NCBI RefSeq assembly: GCF_014490485.1
Contig: NZ_JACTVA010000028.1
Coordinates: forward strand, 1-64,000
DNA length: 64,000 bases
Source of the DNA: Teichococcus aerophilus
Lineage (GTDB): Bacteria > Pseudomonadota > Alphaproteobacteria > Acetobacterales > Acetobacteraceae
Direction of reading: 5' to 3'
How positions within the stretch are numbered: the stretch's first letter is position 1; each line of letters starts with the position of its first letter. The position numbers were made by a program, and so were the translations under genes. The notes below the pieces were generated by a model, which saw only the letters and a program-made list of their open reading frames with translations, was not told where the DNA came from and ran no database searches. This document shows, piece by piece, positions 1 through 11,107 of the stretch.

Positions 1-122
1 GCGGCCTTCAGGGCGCGGTCCTTCGCCGGTCGCCCGGCGCGCGCGAGCTGGCCGGCGGCGGCGCGGGCGGCGCGGGCGGCATCCTCAAGCTGGCGGGCGA
101 TGGGGTCGGCGATGGCATTCAC
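1..122 (-). CDS. proA: Glutamate-5-semialdehyde dehydrogenase ProA, N-terminal fragment (runs off the window)
   Basis: The first 40 codons of a minus-strand gene that continues beyond base 1. ProA reduces gamma-glutamyl phosphate to glutamate 5-semialdehyde in cytoplasmic proline synthesis. The peptide from the GTG at 122 begins VNAIADPIARQLEDAARAAR and goes on with an Ala/Arg-rich helix, as ProA N-termini do. It lies 95 bases after the proB stop on the same strand, the usual proB-proA order. The call rests on order and a short N-terminus, since no catalytic motif is visible. Confidence 0.7.
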   Translation of the reverse strand, partial: MNAIADPIARQLEDAARAARAAAGQLARAGRPAKDRALKA

Positions 123-217
123 GGAATAGGGTCCTTGATGACTGAGGGGTCTGGCTGCGTGACCGCCGCAGGCTGAATCAGCCGGGGTTGGGGATCAAGT
201 GGCCAGATGGCAGGGCG

Positions 218-2713
<2,496 letters not shown>

Positions 2714-2739
2714 GAGAGGTGTCTCCTAGGAAAGCCGGA

Positions 2740-3057
2740 TCAGACCGCGTTGATAGCGGAGATGCGCAGCACCGTCTGGTGCTGGCGGTGGCCGTTCTTG
2801 CGGCGGCTGTTCTGCCGGCGGCGCTTCTTGAAGATGATGATCTTGGCGCCGCGGTTCTGCTCGACCACCGTGGCGGTCACGGTCGCGCCGGCGATCGTGG
2901 GCGCGCCGACGGTCAGGCCAGCGTCGCCGCCAATGGCGAGGACGTCCTGGAACGTCACGGTCGCGCCGGCTTCGGCATCGAGCTTCTCGACGGTCAGAAC
3001 GGCGTCCGGAGTAACGCGGTACTGCTTGCCGCCGGTGCGGATCACTGCGTAGGTCAT
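2740..3057 (-). CDS. rplU: 50S ribosomal protein L21
   Basis: 105 residues, normal length. Binds 23S rRNA in the large subunit. [15 protein letters not shown] at the start and [16 protein letters not shown] near the C-terminus are diagnostic. First gene of the rplU-rpmA-obgE-proB-proA cluster, about 100 bases downstream of a sigma70-like promoter. Confidence 0.98.
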   Translation of the reverse strand: MTYAVIRTGGKQYRVTPDAVLTVEKLDAEAGATVTFQDVLAIGGDAGLTVGAPTIAGATVTATVVEQNRGAKIIIFKKRRRQNSRRKNGHRQHQTVLRISAINAV

Positions 3058-3163
3058 GGTTCGCCCTGAAGCTCTAGCCTGTCCTGGCCTGGTAAAGAAA
3101 AAACGGTTCTGAACGGCCGGACAACGGCCGCCGGCGAAACAAGGTCCCGCCGGAGAGGTGGGG

Positions 3164-3193
3164 CGTATAACGCTGCGGCAGAGGATGAGTCAA
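3164..3193 (-). promoter_or_regulatory. Probable sigma70 promoter of the rplU cluster
   Basis: On the minus strand TTGACT (3193-3188) is followed after 17 bases by TTATAC (or after 18 by TATACG, 3169-3164), close to TTGACA/TATAAT. It lies upstream of rplU in a gene-free gap and gives a leader of roughly 100 bases. Confidence 0.7.
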
Positions 3194-3292
3194 CGCCGAC
3201 GGGCCGATTCCCGCAATTTCCGCCCATACTGGCAGTTGCGCCCGCGCCCCGCCCCGCTTATACCGCCGGCCACCCGATGACCAGGGCACCGC

Positions 3293-3384
<92 letters not shown>

Positions 3385-3537
3385 ACCCTAGGTGTTCTGC
3401 GGGTTTCCGGGCCGTCCTAGGCCGCTACCCCCAAATTTACCCCAATCCGGGTGTTTGCTTCCAGCCCGTTTCGGGTGGCCGGGGCGCACGCACGCACGCT
3501 TTCGACACGCGTTTTACGCGTACTATTACGCCAAGCT

Positions 3538-3630
3538 GTCGGAACATGTCGGAGCGGTCGGAACAGCATATAAAATCAATGTCTTAAGGTGTTCCGACAT
3601 GGCTGAACCCTTGTCGGAACAGTCGGAACA
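3538..3630. repeat. Cluster of five GTCGGAACA 9-mers (left end)
   Basis: Exact copies at 3538-3546, 3557-3565, 3613-3621 and 3622-3630, plus one on the other strand at 3590-3598. A near-copy at 3547-3555 starts GTCGGAGC. The same 9-mer is clustered at the other end of the island (21375-21458) and forms part of the inverted repeat in front of the XRE regulator. Confidence 0.8.
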
Positions 3631-3949
3631 GGGTGCAGCCCCCCAAAGGCCGGGTTTAAGGTGCCTCTGACAGCCCTCCCTGCGTGGCCTGAGGACGTAG
3701 GGGTTGGGCGGTGACCTGTCGTCGCTGGCACGGGCGACCGCGTCGCAGCTCCCCTGGCGCAGGGAAGCCGGACGCTGGTCGGCGCCGTGTCAGGGACCGG
3801 CTGGTCCACGTTCCTTCTGGCTGGAGCCGATGGAAGGTGAGCATGCGTCGGCCGGCGAGCGTTGGCGGGCCTCGCCAGCGGATGCCGGGGATACGGAGCG
3901 CGGAAGGTCGAGCGCGCCCGCTTGGGCTACGGGCAGGAAAGCCTCAGGG

Positions 3950-4025
3950 TGCGGACACTGCGGACACTGCGGACACTGCGGACACTGCGGACACTGCGGA
4001 CAGCGGAGTGCGGACATGTCCGCAC
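3950..4025. repeat. Six 9-bp tandem repeats (TGCGGACAC) followed by an 18-bp palindrome
   Basis: TGCGGACAC occurs five times head to tail from 3950 to 3994 and a sixth unit, TGCGGACAG, fills 3995-4003. Immediately after, GTGCGGACATGTCCGCAC (4008-4025) is a perfect palindrome containing the same word, and further copies lie at 4028-4050 and 4137-4165. The layout resembles iterons plus an operator, of the kind seen at replication origins of mobile elements. Confidence 0.75.
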
Positions 4026-4269
4026 CAAAATGTCCGCAGTGTCCGCATCCGGTAAGCCAGCGCCGGTCAGGGCGGAGCCTTATAAGCCACTGATAATATA
4101 CGGATTATTTTGTGTCTGAAGGCTGGTGGCCTGGCGGTGCGGACAGTGCGGACACTGCGGACAGGATTTCATACCCCTTAGCTGGGGGTGCACCGGGAGC
4201 GCGAATTACCCGCGGCCCCCCACCCCCTGGGAAGGACCCAAGATGGGGGGTGGGGGGAGGGGGGGGTGG

Positions 4270-4683
4270 CTAGCGTGCCGTCGTCCTATAAAGGCGCAGC
4301 GAATTTCCTTCATCGCGTGCGATGCGGAAATAGACCGGCCTGCCCTGAGTGAGAGTGACCGCTTGCTCTATCAAAGCCCCGGCGCAGATGCCGCTCGCTT
4401 CGGCGCCAACGATCACCTCTCCAGCCGGGACGTGAAGAGTCGCAACCTCACCTGCGTTGATCCAGGCCGCCGCTTCGCCATCGACAAAAATGGTGGTGGC
4501 GCAGGCTCGGCCGCCAGCCCCGAGATCTCGCCGCACGATGACCGGGGCCGTCATCGGCAGGGGGTCAGCGAAAAGGCGCTGCTCTGTCGGAGGAATAGGG
4601 CGCGCCTCTGCCAGCGGGACCGGCGTACTGGCGCAGCCGGTCAAGAGGGCAAGCGCAGCCGTTCCCAGGATCCAAGCACGCAT
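4270..4683 (-). CDS. Small exported lipoprotein of unknown function
   Basis: 137 residues. The N-terminus MRAWILGTAALALLTGCAS is a type II signal peptide with lipobox LTGC, so the mature protein should begin at Cys17 and be membrane-anchored. The remainder looks like a small beta-rich domain (APVIVRRDLGAGGRACATTI, AAWINAGEVATLHVPAG) with two Cys that could form a disulfide. I cannot name the family; it is reminiscent of DUF2846-type lipoproteins. It stands alone in the island's left arm, probably as cargo. Confidence 0.75.
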   Translation of the reverse strand: MRAWILGTAALALLTGCASTPVPLAEARPIPPTEQRLFADPLPMTAPVIVRRDLGAGGRACATTIFVDGEAAAWINAGEVATLHVPAGEVIVGAEASGICAGALIEQAVTLTQGRPVYFRIARDEGNSLRLYRTTAR

Positions 4684-4868
4684 CGGAACATCCTCTGTGG
4701 GTTCTCCTCCGCATAGGGCCGTTCCTGTCGTTGTAACACCCCCAGGTGCGGAGGCGCTGGGTGCTCTACCGTGACGGGTTCCTTCGAAGATAGCGGGCCT
4801 GAAGCGTTCCTGGCGGGCCTGCTGAGGCGCTGGAGGCCCTTGCTGGCGGCCCTAGGAGGGCATCGGCA

Positions 4869-4906
4869 CCGCACATTTCGTCAAACGACCGTTTCGAAAC
4901 GTGCGG
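4869..4906 (+). repeat. Hairpin 1 of an inverted pair
   Basis: The outer stem CCGCAC/GTGCGG encloses a core with stem TTTCG/CGAAA, a TC bulge, then AAACG/CGTTT closed by a 2-base loop. The core reappears in reverse orientation at 4978-5021 with a different outer stem. Confidence 0.6.
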
Positions 4907-4977
4907 TCGCCGGGAGGGCGTGTCGGGGCGGGACGGGGCCACGCGGGCTGCCCTGAACACCTGCCGAGGCGGCCGCC

Positions 4978-5021
4978 GGCCATAACGTTTCCAAACGTCC
5001 GTTTGACGAAATGTTATGGCC
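4978..5021 (-). repeat. Hairpin 2 of an inverted pair
   Basis: Outer stem GGCCATAAC/GTTATGGCC (9 bp). Read on the minus strand, the core is the same as hairpin 1 (ATTTCGTCAAACG, then CGTTTGGAAAC). The cores match while the outer stems differ yet both pair, as if pairing is maintained. Confidence 0.6.
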
Positions 5022-5305
5022 TTCATCCAGCCTCCAACGTGCCGCCGGCCGCGAGCACACGCTTTCTCTCCTCCTCAAGCGACGTTCCGCAGTTCACTGC
5101 GCATCAGCCACAACCGCAGCCTTAGGGGTTAGTGGACCTCATTCGCCCGTTCGTCGTCCAAGACTGTGCTCAGCCAGTGCATACAGAAGCGGTCCAAAAG
5201 ACGACTACGCCCGAGAAGTGCCCCAAAACTCCCGACCAACACGATAAAATGGCGATATCGACCGAAATAATATGCCGTTAAGCCGATAAACAAGGCTTGT
5301 CCCTG

Positions 5306-5334
5306 TTGATGTTCTCATTTTCTTCCGATAAAAA
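5306..5334 (+). promoter_or_regulatory. Candidate promoter of ietAS
   Basis: TTGATG (5306-5311), a 17-base spacer and TAAAAA (5329-5334) lie about 37 bases before the ietA ATG in an AT-rich stretch. The match is moderate. Confidence 0.35.
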
Positions 5335-5370
5335 AGCCTCCTAAGACGATATTCGCTAGGGGCATGGCTT

Positions 5371-6579
5371 ATGGAACACTTCGCCGTCGTGCAGAGCATC
5401 ATCCGCGCGGCCATGAGCGGAGACCGTGGGGCGCTGACGAAGCAGGTTTCAAGGCTGCGAGAGCGGCTTGAGAAGGATGGGGCTGCCAAGGATGCGGCTA
5501 CCTTGGAGCGTCTCCTTGCCTCCGTCGAAGAGGCTCGCGAGATGGCGCCCAGTCGCGTTGAGACGTCGCGTATCCAGGTTCGAGGCGAGAAACTCACGCC
5601 TGAAATCCATCCGCCAATCGACCGTGAAACTGGTGCCCGGCTCTGCATGATCGACTTTGGGGAGAATGCACCTGCGGCGCCTATTCATGGTGCTGCGGTA
5701 CAAGGGGCCGTTGATGGCTTACTTCAGGAATGGGGAAACGCGGCTGCGCTGCAGTCGGTCGGAGTTGCTCCGACCCGCTCTGTTCTCATTTATGGCCCCC
5801 CAGGTTCGGGAAAGACGGTTACTGCACACTACATTGCCCAAAGCCTGAGGCTGCCGTTGATCACTGCCCGGATCGACGGGCTAATTTCTTCCTTCTTAGG
5901 AACGACAGCTAGAAATATCGCAAATCTCTTTGATTTTGCGAACCGATACGCTTGCGTTTTGTTGTTGGATGAATTTGATGCGCTTGCCAAGCTACGCGAT
6001 GATCAGCAAGAAGTCGGCGAAATCAAACGTGTCGTTAACACGTTGCTTCAGAATCTCGATCTGCGTCGCGAACACGGAATCACCATCGCGATCACGAACC
6101 ACGATCGGCTTCTTGATCCAGCAGTTTGGCGGCGATTCGAGACCCATCTTTACATTGGCGAACCAGAGGTTGGTGCACGCGAGCAACTGATCGCGCGCTT
6201 TCTGCGTCCTGTCCGTGCGGAAGCTCCCATTCTGCGGATCTTTGCTTACTGCCTCACTGGAAGCTCAGGCGCTGATCTCGAGCGCCTCTGCTCCGCAGTG
6301 AAGCGGAACTTGGCGCTGGCTGGTGAGACGCATGACGGACCTGGGCTGTTTAGATCTTTAAGCGCGGTGCTTTCACGGGCGCCGGACCACACGCATTTGC
6401 CTAAAAAGATCCTGGCCCTCGATCCTGAGGCGTTTGTGAGCCTGATCACAAGCGACGTCGATTTCGCGATGAAGCAAGCGGATATCAGTGAGGCAACCGG
6501 GTACGGACAATCAAAGGTCAGCGAACTTAAAAAGGCAAAGCGCCATCTGGCGCTGATGGAGCAAAGCGATGCCCAATAA
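5371..6579 (+). CDS. ietA: AAA-type ATPase, IetA-like partner of a subtilisin protease
   Basis: 402 residues. The N-terminal 100 or so residues are helical (possible coiled coil near 25-60). The AAA core has Walker A GPPGSGKT (Lys148), Walker B LLLDEFDAL (Asp200, Glu201) and an RRFETHLYI stretch as in AAA arginine-finger regions. The C-terminus ends in an HTH-like segment (EATGYGQSKVSELKKAKRH). The stop overlaps the ietS start by 11 bases. In the IetA/IetS pair, known first from the Agrobacterium Ti plasmid (stability and incompatibility) and later reported as an anti-phage module, the ATPase restrains the protease. Same order and architecture here; the name is by analogy. GC is visibly lower than in the flanking genes, a sign of transfer. 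Confidence 0.85.
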   Translation: MEHFAVVQSIIRAAMSGDRGALTKQVSRLRERLEKDGAAKDAATLERLLASVEEAREMAPSRVETSRIQVRGEKLTPEIHPPIDRETGARLCMIDFGENAPAAPIHGAAVQGAVDGLLQEWGNAAALQSVGVAPTRSVLIYGPPGSGKTVTAHYIAQSLRLPLITARIDGLISSFLGTTARNIANLFDFANRYACVLLLDEFDALAKLRDDQQEVGEIKRVVNTLLQNLDLRREHGITIAITNHDRLLDPAVWRRFETHLYIGEPEVGAREQLIARFLRPVRAEAPILRIFAYCLTGSSGADLERLCSAVKRNLALAGETHDGPGLFRSLSAVLSRAPDHTHLPKKILALDPEAFVSLITSDVDFAMKQADISEATGYGQSKVSELKKAKRHLALMEQSDAQ

Positions 6580-9109
6580 TCCTGTCCAGATTATCCTGAA
6601 TGATCAGGATTTTCATCAGGCGCCTGACCCAGGCCAGCCGCCACGCAACAAGGATTTCTTCGACGGCGCTGATAGAGCATTCGCCGCGCACAAGCAGGTG
6701 TTGCTCGCTGCCATAGATGCAATTAGCACTCAGCTTTCGCAAAGCCCTTACGGCCCCGCAGCGTATCTGAAGGTTCAGATGCGGAACGAGGCCTTGGCGA
6801 AGTCCTACCGGCCGGTAAGCTGGCTGTTCAAACGCGATCAGTTTCCTTGCGTGGGCGCAGATGCTGTCGGCACTCTCTACTTCCGAGCACCGTTGCTCTA
6901 CCTCCCCCATCTCCGTAGACGCATCGAAGAGGCCGAGCTCATTGTGCAGACGAAGCACAGGAAGGCTGACGGTCAACCTTATAAAGCGCCATCGATAGCC
7001 CGTGCCGAGGTAGGCGCAATTGAATTTCTTGAAATTGCTGCTCCGGAGCAGAAGAGGGCATTCTCAGTAGCCGCAGCCATAGCCGCCCTTGATGATCCAC
7101 GATGTGTGTCGGGCTACCAGGTGGAACTCTTTGAGACACCAGATGATCGTGTCATTGCCGATGATCCCCTGGGTCGCATTGCCCTACAGCGGTCATTTGA
7201 GCAACTGCTGCTTTCCCTTGGTCAGGGCGCCCGAAGCGTGGTCACGTCAGCCATTGGCAGAACGCCAGTGCTGGAACTCCAGATTACCCGCGGGACCCAG
7301 CCGGCGCTGGTGGACAACAGGTCAGGGCTTGCCCGGACCGACGCAATGCCTTCGTTGTTCTCTACTCCGGGTGAACCCGACACCAATCCGGCAAGGCATG
7401 AGGCTGCCCTAACCGCCTTGCAGAACCATCCGCTGGTCCGCACCATTCATCCTCCTATTTTACTGCAACTCACCGACGACCAGTCGGGATCTTCAGGTGC
7501 GTTGCAAACGGGAGCTCATCCCGTTGCAATACCGGAGCCGGCGGCTGGCGCGACTTATCCCATTGTCGGGGTAATCGACTCCGGGGTTGCTCAAGTGCTT
7601 GAACCCTGGGTCGTCGACCGATTCGATTACCTTGACGGAGGCGATTATGATGCGGTTCACGGGACCGGGGTTGCAGCTCTAGTTTCTGTAGGGCAACTTA
7701 CAAACGACCCTTCAGTGGCGCCGGAGGCAAATGGCTGCCAGATCTATGACGCTCCGCTGTATCCGCGCGGGCCGTTCATGGCCAAGTATCCAAACGGATT
7801 TTCCGATTTTCTAGAGGAAATGGAGCAAGCAGTAGCCGAAGCAAAGGAAAACTACGGCGTTCGGATCTTTAATCTTTCGATCAATGCTGTCTCGGACGTG
7901 GAGCGCTATCGTTATAGCATATATGCATCTCGACTGGATCAGATTGCAGACTCCTACGGGGTAGTTTTCGTCAACTCGGCCGGCAATCTTCCAAGGGCAC
8001 AGTCACGAGCGCCGTGGCCCAGACGAGCGAGCGAGGTTGTGCGATACTTTGCTTCCCGCACCTTACCAGACACGATCCTGAAACCAGCCGAAAGCGTGCG
8101 ATCCATAACGGTTGGGGCACTTAATCCACCCGGCACGGATCAGATCGAAGGTGCGCCGACAGTCTACACGACTAGAGGGCCTGGCTTACAGGTCGGCGTA
8201 AAGCCCGATGTAGCGGCATACGGCGGTGCCGGGGCGACCACACCGGGGAGCTCCTCGGGCCTGACCTCGATTACTACAACCGGCCACAGCCAAGATGTTA
8301 TAGGCACAAGCTACGCTGCACCGCTTGTGGCGCGTGCGCTAGCGGGGCTGGACGCTGCAACGGAAGGCGGGCTTGGAACTGAAGCTTTGCGTGCTATGCT
8401 CCTTCATCACGCTGTGATGCCAGAGCCTCTGAAGCAGCGCGGGCTCAAGGATCTTGCACGGCAGTTGGCAGGGTTCGGTCAACCGGTTCCGGTTGCGAAC
8501 ATGCTGGAAACGGGTGACCACCAAGTCACTCTTCTGTTTCAAAGCCGCCTTAGTATTGGTGAGCGGAAGCCTGTCATCCTGCGATTCCCATTCGTTTGGC
8601 CGCAAAGCCTTACTGATGATAATGGCCGCTGTTCCGGTCGCGCTCGGATGACCCTAGTCTATTCTCCACCGCTCGACCCAGCTTTCGGTGCGGAGTTCGT
8701 CCGAGTAAACCTTGAAGCGACTCTCAAGCAAAGACAAACCGAGCCGGCCCCGGATGGTAGCGCCCGTTACATCAACCAGATCGATCCTCGCTACCTCCCA
8801 AAATCGGCGAAACGTGCTGTTCCAGAAAAGGCACTGATCGACCACGGGCTTAAGTGGTGGCCATCCAAACAGTATGAGACAACCTTCTCAGAGAACGGCG
8901 AATCCTCGCTATGGCAACTTGAGGTGGCTAGCTCGGTACGAGCGGAGGCACAGTTTCCTGCCGAAGGCGTGCCATTCGCTGTCCTGCTGACCTTGGAAGA
9001 TCCTGAGGGATCTAGACCTGTGTTCCGTGAAGTCAGGCAACAACTTCAGACGAGCCGTGCAAATGCCCAGGATGTTCGTACCGCCGTCCGTCTGCGGCAA
9101 AGGCAATAA
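6569..9109 (+). CDS. ietS: Subtilisin-like (S8) serine protease, IetS-like toxin/effector
   Basis: 846 residues. The S8 triad is readable: Asp337 in VGVIDSG, His364 in VHGTGVAAL (family HGTxVA) and Ser581 in IGTSYAAP, with the oxyanion Asn473 in NSAGN. No signal peptide, so it is probably intracellular. About 330 N-terminal residues and 240 C-terminal residues (beta-rich) flank the protease domain. All catalytic residues are intact, so the enzyme should be active. It starts inside the ietA reading frame, implying coupled synthesis with the ATPase. In the pTiC58 system the protease is the toxic member and the ATPase the antidote. Its substrate is unknown. Low GC like ietA. Confidence 0.88.
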   Translation: MPNNPVQIILNDQDFHQAPDPGQPPRNKDFFDGADRAFAAHKQVLLAAIDAISTQLSQSPYGPAAYLKVQMRNEALAKSYRPVSWLFKRDQFPCVGADAVGTLYFRAPLLYLPHLRRRIEEAELIVQTKHRKADGQPYKAPSIARAEVGAIEFLEIAAPEQKRAFSVAAAIAALDDPRCVSGYQVELFETPDDRVIADDPLGRIALQRSFEQLLLSLGQGARSVVTSAIGRTPVLELQITRGTQPALVDNRSGLARTDAMPSLFSTPGEPDTNPARHEAALTALQNHPLVRTIHPPILLQLTDDQSGSSGALQTGAHPVAIPEPAAGATYPIVGVIDSGVAQVLEPWVVDRFDYLDGGDYDAVHGTGVAALVSVGQLTNDPSVAPEANGCQIYDAPLYPRGPFMAKYPNGFSDFLEEMEQAVAEAKENYGVRIFNLSINAVSDVERYRYSIYASRLDQIADSYGVVFVNSAGNLPRAQSRAPWPRRASEVVRYFASRTLPDTILKPAESVRSITVGALNPPGTDQIEGAPTVYTTRGPGLQVGVKPDVAAYGGAGATTPGSSSGLTSITTTGHSQDVIGTSYAAPLVARALAGLDAATEGGLGTEALRAMLLHHAVMPEPLKQRGLKDLARQLAGFGQPVPVANMLETGDHQVTLLFQSRLSIGERKPVILRFPFVWPQSLTDDNGRCSGRARMTLVYSPPLDPAFGAEFVRVNLEATLKQRQTEPAPDGSARYINQIDPRYLPKSAKRAVPEKALIDHGLKWWPSKQYETTFSENGESSLWQLEVASSVRAEAQFPAEGVPFAVLLTLEDPEGSRPVFREVRQQLQTSRANAQDVRTAVRLRQRQ

Positions 9110-9477
9110 GCCGGCTAGAGTTGCTAGAAGGGCATGGTCGCAGGCCGGTCTCCAATACAGGTTCGGAAAAGGAGCCTGAGTTCCTATTCTGATAGTTTCT
9201 GTAACATAGTATTCTAGTGGTTCCGTGCGCCGAGGCGCTCTTGGCGTACGGGATCAGGGTCACAGTTATTGTACCTCGAAATTCAGATGCAGAATGTCGA
9301 AGATCGGGAATTCGGGCTTGTAGTTGGCCACCAGCAATTGACTAGGCATGGTGCGGCAAGCCTACGCCATGACCTGGGATCAGACTGCAAAGATGGCGAT
9401 TGCTCGCCGCACAAAATGTTAGACGGCGCACTTGTTAAGCCGCTCGCCGGCAGAGCCTATCGCAGCCAAGCGGTGTG
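9110..9477. other. Gap between ietS and the convergent HAD gene
   Basis: 368 bases between two converging genes. I see no gene, RNA or clear terminator; composition changes from the lower-GC ietAS type back towards the island average. Confidence 0.5.
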
Positions 9478-10020
9478 CTACTGCGAGAATGTTGGGGCGA
9501 TATTTCCTGGGTCTGCCCTTTGCTGCGCGCCGATAAGCAAGCCAATGACGGTTCCGACGTCAGCCGCAGTGAGGCCTATGCGGAAGTCAGTCCGCATATG
9601 CTGAATTCGATGTTTCTCAAGGCCATGGGGCCAGTCATCCAGCACCACGTAGCTGTTTGCCCGATGGACGCCCAACCATCGTGCGATCTCATCGCCTCGG
9701 CTTGGCCCATCGGCATCTGTAGCCCAGTCGCTATGGAAGCGATCCGTCACGCCCGCTTCGATCAGTTGTGACCGGCAGTCTCCCTCAAGGCGCCAGCTGC
9801 TGCTGATCACCATCCGGGCGCCTGTCGCAGCAAGGATCTGGTTCAGAAAGGTGATGGGACGCGCGCGAAGGGTGCGGGGTTGCCTGGACAGGAGGGGCAG
9901 CATCATTCGTCGAGCACTGCCCAGGCCGAACCTAGCGCCTCGCGGCGTGGCGCGGGCTACCATTGGCCGTGTCGCAAGCACGCCATCGATATCGAGAAAG
10001 ATGATGCGGTCCTGCCCCAC
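9478..10020 (-). CDS. HAD-like phosphatase-fold protein (RNA-repair-associated HAD type)
   Basis: 180 residues. Motif I is IIFLDIDGVL with Asp10 and Asp12, motif II is VISSSWR, and motif IV is YVVLDDWPH. The spacing and the SSSWR motif resemble the small HAD domain family (PF18143) found in 'Swiss army knife' RNA-repair proteins and in phages, where it is predicted to remove phosphates from nucleic-acid ends. Last gene of the long minus-strand island operon, 2 bases after the gene ending at 10023. It could also be a generic nucleotidase. Confidence 0.75.
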   Translation of the reverse strand: MGQDRIIFLDIDGVLATRPMVARATPRGARFGLGSARRMMLPLLSRQPRTLRARPITFLNQILAATGARMVISSSWRLEGDCRSQLIEAGVTDRFHSDWATDADGPSRGDEIARWLGVHRANSYVVLDDWPHGLEKHRIQHMRTDFRIGLTAADVGTVIGLLIGAQQRADPGNIAPTFSQ

Positions 10021-10022
10021 GC

Positions 10023-10676
10023 TTACCTCCGCACCGTCTTGAGGGCCTGCTCAAGGGCTTTTTTGAACTCGGCAGGCGCTACAGTCTGCGCGGTCTTCAT
10101 CGTCCGGTCTTTGAACCGGAACCGAGGCTTGTACGCCGCCTTGCTCGCAAAGGAGATCAGCAGCTTCAGACCGGTTAGGAAGCCGTTTTCCCGGTTCAGG
10201 GCGCCGATGGTTCCATAGCTGCCGTCACGCCGCTTACCGCGCTCGGGGCGCTGCCAGAAGCCGCCGATCCCCTTCACCTGACCCTGGAAGACATCCTTGC
10301 GGGCCTTCAAGGTAGCGAGGGCCTTGCGAGGCAGGTTGCCGTAGGAGTTGAGCTTGGCCTTCTGCGGAATGAGTAACGCGGCCTTCTTTGGCTTCCGGAC
10401 GCCGCCTTCTTCCTGAGGCCCGAGATACTCCGCTTGCTGGGTTTTCACGAAGACCCGCGCTTCCAAGTGATTCTTGGTGGCTGGCTGGATCGCGATGCTG
10501 TTCATGGTGAACGGCGTTGGCTTGTCGAAGATGCTGGGCAGTTCCTTCCGGGTGCTACCTGCGGCGGCCTTCGCCGTCTTGGTCAGGGCCGCCGCCGTCG
10601 CGAACGGGATCTGCTTCTTGGCGAGATCGTCCAGCTTCCTTGTCATCGGCCGGAAGTCGGCCTTCATCTGGATCAT
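10023..10676 (-). CDS. Phage minor tail-like protein
   Basis: 217 residues from the ATG at 10676, which has AGAGGGA 7 bases upstream; the longer open frame has no such signal. The N-terminus (FRPMTRKLDDLAKKQIPFATAAALTKTAKAA) is a pattern I know from phage minor tail and tail-completion proteins (GpZ-like): amphipathic helices followed by a basic middle and C-terminus. It is one of only two genes in the island that look virion-related. Confidence in phage origin is fair and in exact role low. Confidence 0.55.
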   Translation of the reverse strand: MIQMKADFRPMTRKLDDLAKKQIPFATAAALTKTAKAAAGSTRKELPSIFDKPTPFTMNSIAIQPATKNHLEARVFVKTQQAEYLGPQEEGGVRKPKKAALLIPQKAKLNSYGNLPRKALATLKARKDVFQGQVKGIGGFWQRPERGKRRDGSYGTIGALNRENGFLTGLKLLISFASKAAYKPRFRFKDRTMKTAQTVAPAEFKKALEQALKTVRR

Positions 10677-10726
10677 CGGGTATCCCTCTGTATGAGGACG
10701 AGGCGGCCCAGGGCGGCCCCGCGTGG

Positions 10727-11107
10727 TCAGAGCGGCAGCAACAGGCCAAGCATCCCCAGGCGGCGTTGTTCGGCCTGCAAGCAGGATGCGAGGTTGAGAA
10801 GGGCTGCCAGGCACTTCCTCTGGAGCATGCCGGCCGGGAGGCACGGATCGTGCTCGACGGAAGCGCACCGCAGATTCTCGACCGCGGCGTTGGCTTCGAT
10901 GCCGGCCAGATCCAGCCTCATCAGATGCAGCAGGGCGTCGAGGCGATCTGCGGTCAGACGTGCCGATGCAGCCTCCGGCGCCTCAGGGTGCTCGCTGGCC
11001 GTTGCATTCGCGGCGGCCAGAAGGGCCTGCACATGGACGACGGCCGCGCGCAGAGACTGCTCGTCGGCCGTAGCCGGCCGCAGGGCGATGATGTCCTCCC
11101 GCTTCAT
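10727..11107 (-). CDS. Unknown island protein
   Basis: 126 residues, Ala/Leu-rich and largely helical, with four Cys in the C-terminal half. The start overlaps the stop of the preceding gene in an ATGA (11104-11107), supporting both the frame and co-translation. I do not recognise a family. It lies among phage-like genes and may be an accessory assembly or DNA-handling factor. Confidence 0.55.
   Translation of the reverse strand: MKREDIIALRPATADEQSLRAAVVHVQALLAAANATASEHPEAPEAASARLTADRLDALLHLMRLDLAGIEANAAVENLRCASVEHDPCLPAGMLQRKCLAALLNLASCLQAEQRRLGMLGLLLPL

Larger units (their letters stand above)
4684..5305. other. Gene-free stretch with paired hairpins
   Basis: I see no credible gene. The notable content is the pair of related hairpins at 4869-4906 and 4978-5021. 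Base composition falls towards AT from about 5220, leading into the ietA promoter region. Confidence 0.6.

Noticed and set aside
3074-3289. 71-residue minus-strand frame upstream of rplU
   Set aside because: It spans the rplU promoter and leader and has no family-like content.
3790-4017. Minus-strand frame coding repeated Cys-Pro-Gln (zinc-knuckle-like)
   Set aside because: The CPQ pattern is just the 9-bp repeat read in frame; there is no start signal and all three frames are open there.
3950-4025. CRISPR-like repeat array
   Set aside because: The units are 9 bp and directly abutting, with no spacers and no cas genes. It is a tandem repeat.
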